From contig CALUXX010000002.1 in the NCBI GenBank assembly GCA_944324845.1, positions 331,599-395,598 on the forward strand: a DNA stretch of 64,000 bases, given 5' to 3'. The notes below the pieces were generated by a model, which worked only from the letters and a program-made list of their open reading frames with translations, had not been told where the DNA came from and searched no databases. Made by a program: the position numbers and the translations under genes. Below, piece after piece: positions 16,217-24,503 of the stretch. Positions within the stretch are counted from its first letter, which is position 1. Every line of letters starts with the position of its first letter. The DNA is from Candidatus Gastranaerophilales bacterium. Its GTDB lineage: Bacteria; Cyanobacteriota; Vampirovibrionia; Gastranaerophilales; Gastranaerophilaceae.

Positions 16217-18043
16217 ATGAGCGGAAATGAAAAAGATTTTCCTGTTGATATTGTATATTTATGGTGTGATGCTTCAGATGAAGCTTGGTCACAAAAGAAA
16301 AATCTCGAACTTGCCAAGTTTTCTAATAATATAGATTGTGATGCCAAGGATGATTGCAGATTTATAAGTAATGATGAATTAAAATATTCACTTCGTTCAT
16401 TAGAGAAATATGCACCTTGGATAAATAATATATTTATTGTAACTGATAATCAAGTTCCAAAATGGTTAGATACTTCCAACCCTAAAATAAAACTAATCAA
16501 TCATTCTGAAATTTTACCTGTCGAGGCTTTGCCGACTTTTAATGCCAGTGCTATAGAAACTTCGCTTCATAAAATCCCGAATTTAAGTGAACATTTTTTA
16601 TTTGCAAATGATGATATGTTTTTCGCAAATCCCGTAGATAAGAACTTTTTTTATGATGAAAAAGGCAATCCTATTTTCAGATTTTCAAAACGCAAAATAA
16701 TAAATAAAAAATATCGACATCTTTTTGGATATATGGTTTCATCTGCATATAGGCTTGTGAAAGATAATATTGGAGAAACTTTTGCTCATTTCCCTCATCA
16801 TAATATTGATGCTTATAAAAAAAGTACAATAGAAGAATGCGTTGCAAAGTTTAAAGATGGGTTTGATAAAACGGTAATGCAAAAATTTAGGCAAAAGGAT
16901 TGTATTCAGCGTTCTATTTTTGGGTATTATTCACTTGCAAAAGGTCAAGGGGCTTCAAAAGTTGTTGATGGATTTTTCCAAAGAATTCATTCTTGTATTT
17001 CAAAGACTAATTTAGATTCGCTCCAAATCCCGCTTTTAAAAAAGAAATTTTATTTGTTAAATAAATATAAGCCTATATTGTTTTGTGTAAATGATAGTAT
17101 TCAAACAACTAATTCGGATAGATTAGCGTTAAGATTTTTCTTAGAGAAAAAGTTTCCGCAACCTTCTAAGTTTGAATTAGCTAATGAAAATTCTGCTGAT
17201 ATTTTAGTTTGTTATCACAAACCTTTTGATATGATAAGGAACGAAATTTTAAAACCGATTCAAGTTGGCGCATCACTTACTGAAAAAGATTTGGGGATTT
17301 TAAAAGACAGTACAGGTGATAATATTTCAAGTCAAAACAGGTATTATTCAGAATTAACGGCTCTATATTGGCTTTGGAAAAATTCGGATGCCAATTATAA
17401 GGGGCTTGTTCATTATAGGAGGTTTTTTGATTTCAACGGTGGAAACTGTAGATGGATAGATAAAATTCCTCAAAATTATGAGGAAGAATTTTGTTTAAAG
17501 AAACCATATTTAGAACATATTTTTTCTAATTATGATATAATTTTACCTATGAAAAGGGTTATTCCCAAATTCAAATCGATTTATGAACATTATAGACGCA
17601 AACATTTTATTTCGGATTTGGATAAAGTGTTAGAAATTATAAAACAAAAAAATTCAAAAATGTATGATATAGCATTAAAAGTTATGAAAAATACAAATGA
17701 AATTTATTTATACAATATGCTTGTGACTAAAAAAGAGATTTTTGATGAATATGCAAAATGGTTATTTGAGATACTTTTTGAATTAGAAAAAGATATTCAA
17801 TCTGATGTTGAAGCTCGCAATGATTATCAAAAGAGAGTTTACGGTTTTTTGTCAGAAAGATTATTTACTGTATATGTTGAGTATTTAAAACAAAAAGGTA
17901 TGAAAATTATTGAATTACCGGTAGTCTATTGTGAAACTAATAAAAAGCGATTTAGAATATTTCAAATTCGAACGATGATATATCGGCTATTAGTGAAGAT
18001 TGGTATAAGAAAACCTCATTGGAGGGAACAGTATGGAGTATAA
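16217..18043 (+). CDS. Stealth-type sugar phosphotransferase fused to a DUF4422 domain
   Basis: A 608-residue cytoplasmic protein of two parts. Residues 1-310 carry the Stealth regions: CR1 (VDIVYLWCDASDEAW), CR2 (ISNDELKYSLRSLEKYAPW, LFANDDMFFANP), CR3 (FAHFPHHNIDAY) and CR4 (FFLEKKFPQPSKFE). Stealth proteins join hexose-1-phosphate units in capsule-like polymers. Residues about 320-560 match DUF4422 (ADILVCYHKPFD, GLVHYRRFFDF), a putative glycosyltransferase. One protein could thus add two residues of a surface glycan. I took the second ATG, which has AAGGG about 11 bases upstream. galE and an ABC exporter follow closely, making a glycan synthesis and export unit. Confidence 0.85.
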   Translation: MSGNEKDFPVDIVYLWCDASDEAWSQKKNLELAKFSNNIDCDAKDDCRFISNDELKYSLRSLEKYAPWINNIFIVTDNQVPKWLDTSNPKIKLINHSEILPVEALPTFNASAIETSLHKIPNLSEHFLFANDDMFFANPVDKNFFYDEKGNPIFRFSKRKIINKKYRHLFGYMVSSAYRLVKDNIGETFAHFPHHNIDAYKKSTIEECVAKFKDGFDKTVMQKFRQKDCIQRSIFGYYSLAKGQGASKVVDGFFQRIHSCISKTNLDSLQIPLLKKKFYLLNKYKPILFCVNDSIQTTNSDRLALRFFLEKKFPQPSKFELANENSADILVCYHKPFDMIRNEILKPIQVGASLTEKDLGILKDSTGDNISSQNRYYSELTALYWLWKNSDANYKGLVHYRRFFDFNGGNCRWIDKIPQNYEEEFCLKKPYLEHIFSNYDIILPMKRVIPKFKSIYEHYRRKHFISDLDKVLEIIKQKNSKMYDIALKVMKNTNEIYLYNMLVTKKEIFDEYAKWLFEILFELEKDIQSDVEARNDYQKRVYGFLSERLFTVYVEYLKQKGMKIIELPVVYCETNKKRFRIFQIRTMIYRLLVKIGIRKPHWREQYGV

Positions 18044-18068
18044 TATGCTAAATCAAAAGGAAGATAAG

Positions 18069-19088
18069 ATGAACATTTTAGTAACAGGCGGAGCCGGTTA
18101 TATTGGAAGTCACAATGTAATAGCATTATTAGATGCCGGATATAACGTTATTATATTTGATAACTTAGAGTTAGGACATATTGAAACTGTAGAAACTTTG
18201 AAAAATATAAAATCGGAAGGTTCTGTTATAGATTTTGTAAAAGGAAATTTATTGCTAATTCAGGATATTGAATCAGTTTTTTCAAAGCATAAAATTGATG
18301 CGATACTTCATTTTGCTGCGTATTCTCAAGTTTCAGAATCAGTGAAAGAACCTCAAAAATATTATTACAATAATGTTTTAGGAACTTTGAATTTATTAAA
18401 TGTAGCGATGGATTATGATGTTAAAAAGATAGTATTTTCAAGTACGGCTGCTACATATGGTGAACCTGAGTATGTTCCGATTGATGAAAACCATCCTCAA
18501 AAACCTATCAATACATATGGAAAAACTAAATTAATTATAGAAAATATAATGGATGATTATGATAAGGCATATGGATTAAAATCTGTTAGGTTGAGATATT
18601 TTAATGTAGCAGGTGCAGACAGTCAAAATAGAATAGGCGAATGGCATAATCCGGAAACCCATTTAATTCCTAATATTTTAAAATCAGCTTTTGGAAATGG
18701 AAAAGTCTTTCAAATGTTTGGGACAGATTACGAAACCAAAGATGGTACTTGCGTAAGAGATTATATAAATGTTGAAGATTTGGCAAATGCTCATTTGTTG
18801 GCATTGAAATATTTGTTAGATGGCGGCGAAACAAATTATTTCAATTTAGGAACCAAAGAAGGAAACAGTGTAAAAGAAGTTTTTGATATGTGTGAAAAAG
18901 TTACGGGTAAAAAATTCCCTGTAAAAATTCAACCTCGTAGAGCAGGAGATCCGGCTACTTTAATTGCAGATAATAAAAAAGCGAAAGATGTTTTAGGCTG
19001 GACACCTGTTAGAAATTTAGAAAAAAGTATTCAAACTGCATATCGTTGGGAACAAGAATTATCAAAAAGATTAGCAAATCAGGTATAG
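18069..19088 (+). CDS. galE: UDP-glucose 4-epimerase
   Basis: A 339-residue short-chain dehydrogenase-type epimerase with the NAD-binding GGAGYIGSH motif at the N terminus, the catalytic YGKTK pair and SSTAATYGEP. It interconverts UDP-glucose and UDP-galactose (or the N-acetyl forms), giving precursors for the neighbouring glycan enzymes. An AAGGAAGA site precedes the chosen ATG; an ATG 36 bases earlier overlaps the Stealth gene. The ABC exporter starts 2 bases after its stop, so all three are probably one transcript. Confidence 0.93.
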   Translation: MNILVTGGAGYIGSHNVIALLDAGYNVIIFDNLELGHIETVETLKNIKSEGSVIDFVKGNLLLIQDIESVFSKHKIDAILHFAAYSQVSESVKEPQKYYYNNVLGTLNLLNVAMDYDVKKIVFSSTAATYGEPEYVPIDENHPQKPINTYGKTKLIIENIMDDYDKAYGLKSVRLRYFNVAGADSQNRIGEWHNPETHLIPNILKSAFGNGKVFQMFGTDYETKDGTCVRDYINVEDLANAHLLALKYLLDGGETNYFNLGTKEGNSVKEVFDMCEKVTGKKFPVKIQPRRAGDPATLIADNKKAKDVLGWTPVRNLEKSIQTAYRWEQELSKRLANQV

Positions 19089-19090
19089 GA

Positions 19091-20884
19091 ATGGAAATCG
19101 TTGCAAATATAATTAAAAAATTTGATAAAGATGGATTGATGCAAAATTATGCAAAAGTTTTGCCATATTTTAGAAAATATTGGTTTAGAACATTACTTGC
19201 ATTAGGACTTGCAATTCCAATCGGCTCATTAGATGCAATCGTTGCACTTTCATTAAAGCCATATATGGATAATGTAATGATTGATAAATCGTTTCATTCT
19301 CCTTGGTATATACCTGTTTTGATTATTGCATTTACAAGTACACAAGGTTTGTTGAATTACTTATCAACATATATGAATGCTTGGGTTGCGGGGAAAGTTA
19401 CAAATGATTTTAAGCGAACTTTATATAACAAATTGATGCACAAAGATGCTTCATTTTTTGATTCCAGAACCTCAGGTGATATTTTGAGATGGTTTAATAA
19501 TGATGTAAATTCAGCTTGCGGAAATCTTTTGAACAACTTAAAAACAGGAATTTCAAGAGTATTTTCATCAATATCATTGGTTTTGGTGTTGTTGTATAAT
19601 TCTTGGCAGTTGGCAATAATTGCAATTATTGTTCTAATATGTGCGGTAATTCCTCTAACTAAAATGAGAGCTCTGATAAAATCAATTACAGATAAATCAG
19701 AATCTGCAGGAGGAAAGGTTATTACAGCATATAATGAAGCCTTTGCGGGAAATAAGGTTGTAACAGCTTATAATTTATACAATTATCAAAATTCTGCATT
19801 TAATAAAAATCTTGAAACTGTATTTGGTTTGAATATGAAAATTACCCAAAAAACAGGTTGGTTATCACCAATGATGCACATTGTTGTATCAATAGGAATA
19901 GCGGCAGTAATTGGTTTGGGTAGTTATATGATAGTAAAAGGACAAATTACAGGCGGAAATTTTGTATCATTTATAACTGCTTTGATTATGCTTTATACCC
20001 CGATAAAATTATTAGGTAACAATGCGAAGAATATGCAAAATGCACTTTTAGCATTAGAGCGTGTAATAAAACAATTAGATGCAAATCCGAAAATTAAAAA
20101 TAAACCTGACGCAATAAAATTAGAAGGTTTAAAAAATAACATAGAATTTAGGAACGTAAATTTTGAATATAAAAAGAATAAACCAGTATTAAAGAACATT
20201 CAATTTACAGTTCAAAAAGGCGAAACCTTTGCACTTGTAGGTAACTCAGGTGGCGGAAAAAGTACAATAGTAAATCTTATTCCAAGGTTTTATGATGTGA
20301 AGTCAGGTGGAATTTTGATAGATGGAACAGATATTAGAAATTTCACGTTAGAATCTTTACGAGATAATATTTCAGTTGTATTTCAGGATAACTTTTTATT
20401 TTCAGGTACAATAAGACAAAATATTATGCTGGGCAATTTGAATGCAACAGAAGAAGAATTGCAAATGGCGATAAAAGAATCTTATTTGGACGGATTTATT
20501 AAGACATTAGACAAAGGTCTTGATACAAATATTGGAGAGCGTGGAGTTTTATTATCAGGTGGTCAAAAGCAAAGAATAGGAATTGCACGTGCCTTTTTGA
20601 AAAATGCTCCGATTTTGATATTAGACGAAGCAACAAGTGCATTGGATAATGAAGCGGAAAAAATTGTTCAACAGGCAATAGAAAACCTTATGAAGGATAG
20701 AACAGTATTCGTAATTGCACATAGATTAACAACTGTTCGCAATGCCGATAGAATTGCTGTAATTAAAAATGGTCAACTGGTAGAAATCGGCAATCATGAA
20801 GAACTTATTCAAATTGAAGACGGAGCATATAGACATTTATATGAATCCCAATTTGCCAATTCAGAAACGGTAGTGCCTGTTTAA
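19091..20884 (+). CDS. ABC-type exporter, MsbA-like half transporter
   Basis: A 597-residue half transporter: an N-terminal domain of about 320 residues with six membrane segments, then an ATPase domain with Walker A GNSGGGKST, signature LSGGQKQR and Walker B ILILDEATSALD. It acts as a homodimer in the inner membrane. The family includes lipid A flippase MsbA and exporters of other lipids or lipid-linked glycans. Its place behind the Stealth fusion and galE makes a glycolipid or capsule precursor a likely cargo, while MsbA itself remains possible, as the window also holds waaA. Confidence 0.9.
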   Translation: MEIVANIIKKFDKDGLMQNYAKVLPYFRKYWFRTLLALGLAIPIGSLDAIVALSLKPYMDNVMIDKSFHSPWYIPVLIIAFTSTQGLLNYLSTYMNAWVAGKVTNDFKRTLYNKLMHKDASFFDSRTSGDILRWFNNDVNSACGNLLNNLKTGISRVFSSISLVLVLLYNSWQLAIIAIIVLICAVIPLTKMRALIKSITDKSESAGGKVITAYNEAFAGNKVVTAYNLYNYQNSAFNKNLETVFGLNMKITQKTGWLSPMMHIVVSIGIAAVIGLGSYMIVKGQITGGNFVSFITALIMLYTPIKLLGNNAKNMQNALLALERVIKQLDANPKIKNKPDAIKLEGLKNNIEFRNVNFEYKKNKPVLKNIQFTVQKGETFALVGNSGGGKSTIVNLIPRFYDVKSGGILIDGTDIRNFTLESLRDNISVVFQDNFLFSGTIRQNIMLGNLNATEEELQMAIKESYLDGFIKTLDKGLDTNIGERGVLLSGGQKQRIGIARAFLKNAPILILDEATSALDNEAEKIVQQAIENLMKDRTVFVIAHRLTTVRNADRIAVIKNGQLVEIGNHEELIQIEDGAYRHLYESQFANSETVVPV

Positions 20885-20913
20885 ATTCACTTAAAAACAT
20901 AAAATAAGACAGA

Positions 20914-20942
20914 TTGCCTGAAAAAAATCTTTATTGTAGAAT
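20914..20942 (+). promoter_or_regulatory. Sigma-70-type promoter for thrC
   Basis: TTGCCT at 20914-20919 and TAGAAT at 20937-20942 with an ideal 17-base spacer, about 30 bases before the thrC start. Confidence 0.6.
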
Positions 20943-20971
20943 TTGTACAGAAAGGAAAAAGGAAGAGAAGT

Positions 20972-22024
20972 ATGTACTATCAAGGATTAATTAAGAAATA
21001 TGCAGAATTTTTATCTGTAACCGAAACAACTCCGGTTGTAACACTAAACGAAGGAAACACACCGCTAATTAAAGCCGAGAATTTAGCTAAAAAAATAGGC
21101 TTAGATGCAGAGATATATTTCAAATTTGAAGGTTGTAACCCAACAGGAAGTTTCAAAGATCGTGGAATGACAATGGCTGTGACTAAGGCAAAAGAAAGCG
21201 GTTCAAATGCAATTATATGTGCCTCAACCGGAAATACTTCAGCTTCAGCAGCAGCATACGGAGCTAAAGCAGGTTTAAAAACATATATTATAATCCCTGA
21301 TGGATATATTGCATTAGGAAAACTATCTCAAGCAATGATGTATGGAGCAGAAATTATTGCAATCCAAGGAAATTTTGATAAAGCGTTAGAAATGGTAAGA
21401 GAAATTTCTGATAAATATCCTATAACATTGGTAAATTCTGTAAATCCATACAGAATAGAAGGACAAAAAACAGGTGCTTTTGAAATTTGTGAAGCACTTG
21501 GTCAAGCTCCTGATTATCACTTTATCCCGGTTGGAAATGCCGGAAATATAACTGCATACTGGAAAGGTTATAAAGAATGGCACAAACTTGGCAAGATTAA
21601 AGAATTGCCAAAAATGATGGGATTTGAAGCAGAAGGTGCTGCAGCGATTGTAAAAGGTGAAAGAATTTATAATCCTGAAACTTTGGCCACTGCAATAAGA
21701 ATTGGAAATCCTGCAAGTTGGAAATTTGCAGAGCAAGCAAGAGATGAAAGTAATGGAATGATCAATTACGTAACAGATGATGAAATTGTAGAAGCATATA
21801 AATTGCTTGCATCAAGTGAAGGTATTTTGGCAGAACCTGCATCAGCTGCTTCTGTTGCAGGTCTAATTAAAGTTAAATCACAAGTTAAAGAAGGTTCTAA
21901 AATCGTATGCATCCTAACCGGCAACGGTTTGAAAGATCCTGATAATGCTATAAAATATTCAAATGCTGATGTTAAAAAGACATCTGCTGATTTAACAGAT
22001 ATTCTAAAAGCTATGAAAATTTAG
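20972..22024 (+). CDS. thrC: Threonine synthase
   Basis: A 350-residue PLP enzyme of the short ThrC class. [14 protein letters not shown] begins the fold, [12 protein letters not shown] holds the PLP lysine, and [13 protein letters not shown] follows. It makes L-threonine from O-phosphohomoserine. It has its own promoter and a strong terminator, so it seems to be a single-gene unit. Confidence 0.95.
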   Translation: MYYQGLIKKYAEFLSVTETTPVVTLNEGNTPLIKAENLAKKIGLDAEIYFKFEGCNPTGSFKDRGMTMAVTKAKESGSNAIICASTGNTSASAAAYGAKAGLKTYIIIPDGYIALGKLSQAMMYGAEIIAIQGNFDKALEMVREISDKYPITLVNSVNPYRIEGQKTGAFEICEALGQAPDYHFIPVGNAGNITAYWKGYKEWHKLGKIKELPKMMGFEAEGAAAIVKGERIYNPETLATAIRIGNPASWKFAEQARDESNGMINYVTDDEIVEAYKLLASSEGILAEPASAASVAGLIKVKSQVKEGSKIVCILTGNGLKDPDNAIKYSNADVKKTSADLTDILKAMKI

Positions 22025-22047
22025 TTTATTTTTTAGTTATAACAAAT

Positions 22048-22085
22048 AAAAAAGGATTAGATATAAAATCTAATCCTTTTTTTTA
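22048..22085. terminator. Bidirectional terminator between thrC and mscL
   Basis: AAAAAAGGATTAGATT-like left arm pairs with AATCTAATCCTTTTTT across a short ATAA loop, with A and T runs on the two sides. It serves thrC on the plus strand and, reading through the stop region, mscL on the minus strand. Confidence 0.85.
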
Positions 22086-22565
22086 TTTTATTTCACTTGT
22101 ACAATTTGGACATTTTGTAGCTCTAATATCAATAGTTGAAAAGCAATAAGGACATTGTTTTGTTGTTGCGGTTTCATTATCTTTTGTTTTTTTAGCATTT
22201 ATACAGGTTAATTTATTTATGCTTTTGATAAGTAAAAAAACAGCAAAAGCAACTATTAGAAAACTAATGAGTGTATTTATAAAAAGCCCGTAATTTATGG
22301 TAACTGCACCTGCAGCGTGGGCATCTTCTATTGATTTATAGTGTATAAATTTTCCTTGATAATCAGGCATAACAAGATATAATTTAGAAAAATCTACTCT
22401 ACCCAGAACCCAACCTAAAGGCGGCATAATAATATCTTTAACCAAAGAATCTACAATTTTCCCAAAAGCTGCACCAATTATGATACCGACAGCCATATCA
22501 ATAACGTTGCCGCGCATTGCAAATGTTTTAAATTCTTCACCGTAGCGTTTTAATCTCTCAATCAT
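22083..22565 (-). CDS. mscL: Large-conductance mechanosensitive channel with C-terminal zinc ribbon
   Basis: The first 120 residues are Msc[21 protein letters not shown] forms the pore helix and [20 protein letters not shown] the second membrane helix. The channel opens under membrane tension to release solutes. The protein is 160 residues (136 in E. coli) because, instead of the usual short helical bundle, it ends in a zinc-ribbon pattern C138-xx-C141 and C152-xx-C155 ([18 protein letters not shown]). This cytoplasmic add-on may steer assembly or sensing. It is transcribed apart from thrC. Confidence 0.93.
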   Translation of the reverse strand: MIERLKRYGEEFKTFAMRGNVIDMAVGIIIGAAFGKIVDSLVKDIIMPPLGWVLGRVDFSKLYLVMPDYQGKFIHYKSIEDAHAAGAVTINYGLFINTLISFLIVAFAVFLLIKSINKLTCINAKKTKDNETATTKQCPYCFSTIDIRATKCPNCTSEIK

Positions 22566-22635
22566 TTTAGTTAATCCCCATTTCTAGCGGAATTTTATCA
22601 TAAAATTTTTTCAACCACAATGTATAATTGAGCGA

Positions 22636-23199
22636 TTAGGAAGTTTTTTGAGTCTTTTTCTTCGGAGTAAGAGTATTCATAATTGGGTGGATTAAAGGAT
22701 GAGAAATAATTGGAGCAAGTATAGCTAGCCCTGTAACAGAGCCAAACATTGCACCTGCTTCTATTGCACCTTTACCAAGATTTGCATTCAGGTTTTCTTT
22801 TGTGAATTTATCGCCTGTTGTTATTGTTTTGTTTAATTCGGCAATTTTTAGGGCTTTTTCAGAATCATTCATTTTATAATATTTTGAAAGTTCTTTTGTT
22901 GTTGGAAAAGCTTTAAAAATAGGTTCATCTTTAAACATTTTTTGAGCAATATTATAGGCACTTTTTCTACAGATAGGAATTATAATAGAGAGGTAAATTC
23001 CTAAGCATATAAGTTGGTATAAAAATTCTTTTATTGCAGAGAAACGTTTTGTTTGCGGATCAATTTGTTTATCCATAAGGATAAATCCTGGTCTTCCGAT
23101 TGCTTTTAGGCAAGTTTCTGTAGTAACCTGAGAAACTGTACTTTGGGTTGCGTTATATATTGTTGGATTTGTAATTATATTTTGAATACCTGCTAACAT
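22636..23199 (-). CDS. Hypothetical membrane protein, first of a related pair
   Basis: A 187-residue protein with no named family. It has hydrophobic segments at about residues 62-82 and 145-172. The block FILMDKQIDPQTKRFSAIKE matches the block MMDKKESPETKKYTALRE of the adjacent upstream gene (23201) almost position by position, so the two are distant duplicates. The tail is basic (TPKKKTQKTS). It starts one base after the stop of that gene, so they are surely co-transcribed. No signal peptide is seen. Confidence 0.65.
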   Translation of the reverse strand: MLAGIQNIITNPTIYNATQSTVSQVTTETCLKAIGRPGFILMDKQIDPQTKRFSAIKEFLYQLICLGIYLSIIIPICRKSAYNIAQKMFKDEPIFKAFPTTKELSKYYKMNDSEKALKIAELNKTITTGDKFTKENLNANLGKGAIEAGAMFGSVTGLAILAPIISHPLIHPIMNTLTPKKKTQKTS

Positions 23200-23200
23200 A

Positions 23201-23743
23201 CTAACCCACCTTCATTCCTGAATTTAAAAAACTTGCAAAATTAACTCTTGGAGGATAACACACTTGTTTTTGTTTTGTTTCATTTTGTGTTTTTAAAGTT
23301 GGTTTTACGGCTTTAGAAGTAACATCCAGTTTTGGTTGTTCTTGAGGGTTGTTTTTATTTTTGTGAAATATTTTATTAGTGAAAGGCTTTACTAAAAGAG
23401 AGCAAGCCCCTGGAATTACAATAAGAGCTGCCGTGCAAACTCCCATAAATCTAAGATTATGTTTGGCAATTTTTGCTTTTTCTGGATCTTTAACTAAAGC
23501 AGCACCTTTACCTGCTATTGCACCACATAGCAAATAGGTTGGTATAGCAATAACTTCGGTTAAACCTTCTCTAAGTGCAGTATATTTTTTAGTTTCAGGG
23601 GACTCTTTTTTGTCCATCATTGTAAATAGAGGTCGAAAAATCCCTTTGGCAGTAGCAATCGCCACAACAACGTATGCAGGATTGTTGTTTTTGCCAAGAT
23701 GCTCAAGAACTTGTTTTATCCCTTTTTTATAATTTATTGCCAT
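23201..23743 (-). CDS. Hypothetical membrane protein, second of a related pair
   Basis: A 180-residue protein related to its neighbour at 22636 through MMDKKESPETKKYTALRE. Hydrophobic stretches lie at about residues 62-82 and 98-120. A Lys/Asn/Gln-rich linker of some 40 residues leads to a C-terminal motif CYPPRVNFASF that also appears, with the same spacing, as CYLPRPSIQSF in the protein at 61890. This suggests a shared terminal signal. It is the first gene of the pair. I know of no described function. Confidence 0.65.
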   Translation of the reverse strand: MAINYKKGIKQVLEHLGKNNNPAYVVVAIATAKGIFRPLFTMMDKKESPETKKYTALREGLTEVIAIPTYLLCGAIAGKGAALVKDPEKAKIAKHNLRFMGVCTAALIVIPGACSLLVKPFTNKIFHKNKNNPQEQPKLDVTSKAVKPTLKTQNETKQKQVCYPPRVNFASFLNSGMKVG

Positions 23744-23848
23744 TTATTTATTCTTTATTTTATGAATCCTGAATATCAAATATTGTAAAACAAAACAAGA
23801 AAAATTTTTCTATTTGTTATGGATTTATTTGCTGTTTTTTTACAATTC

Positions 23849-24406
23849 TTAATCCTTATTTTTGTTATATCTAAAGCAATTTTTTTCGTGGTCATTAACA
23901 ATTCCGATAGCTTGAAGATAGGAATAAATTATGACTGTTCCGACATATTTCATTCCTCGTTTTTTCAAGTCTTTAGATATTTTATCTGATAAAGGTGTTG
24001 AAACCGGGAGTTGATCAAATTCGTTTTGAATTATTTTATTATCAGTAAATCCCCAAATATAATTTGAAAAACTTCCATATTCTTTTTGAATTTGTCTAAA
24101 TATTTTTGCATTATTTATTGTTGATGTAATTTTTCCTCTACATCTTATAATTTTTTCGTTATTGACAAGTTCTTCAACTTTTTCTTGGTTGTAGTTACTT
24201 ACTTTAATTACATCAAAATTGTCAAAAGCTTTTCGAAAATCTTCACGGCGTTTAAGGATTGTAAGCCAAGATAATCCGGCTTGAAAGGATTCTAAAACCA
24301 GAAGTTCAAACAGTTCTCTGTCATCATATTTTGGAACTCCCCATTCTTCATCGTGATATTTTACATAAATATCTGATTTTTCATCTACCCAGCGACATCT
24401 TTTCAT
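23849..24406 (-). CDS. tag: DNA-3-methyladenine glycosylase I
   Basis: The 185-residue protein from the internal ATG at 24406 starts MKRCRWVDEKSDIYVKYHDEEWG with the TAG pattern of C, W, Y-HDEEWG; LFELLVLESFQAGLSWLTIL and the C-terminal Y-x-G-TVIYSYLQAIGIVNDH block follow. It removes 3-methyladenine from DNA in base-excision repair. The longer frame upstream would add 54 hydrophobic residues not found in the family, so it is not used. Length equals the E. coli enzyme (187). Confidence 0.94.
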   Translation of the reverse strand: MKRCRWVDEKSDIYVKYHDEEWGVPKYDDRELFELLVLESFQAGLSWLTILKRREDFRKAFDNFDVIKVSNYNQEKVEELVNNEKIIRCRGKITSTINNAKIFRQIQKEYGSFSNYIWGFTDNKIIQNEFDQLPVSTPLSDKISKDLKKRGMKYVGTVIIYSYLQAIGIVNDHEKNCFRYNKNKD

Positions 24407-24446
24407 AAATAAATTATAACAGATAAGTAAACATTTTGTGATAACG

Positions 24447-24476
24447 TTATAAAATATTAATTTTTCTATGTATAAT
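24447..24476 (+). promoter_or_regulatory. Probable promoter of the large TPR gene
   Basis: TTATAA at 24447-24452 and a perfect TATAAT at 24471-24476 with an 18-base spacer, 28 bases before the chosen start. Confidence 0.45.
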
Positions 24477-24503
24477 GTAATAAAGAGGGTAATAGGAGTT
24501 ATT

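Noticed and set aside
21386..21736. A 116-codon minus-strand frame inside thrC
   Set aside because: Its Phe/Ser/Cys-rich product is the shadow of a well-conserved threonine synthase.
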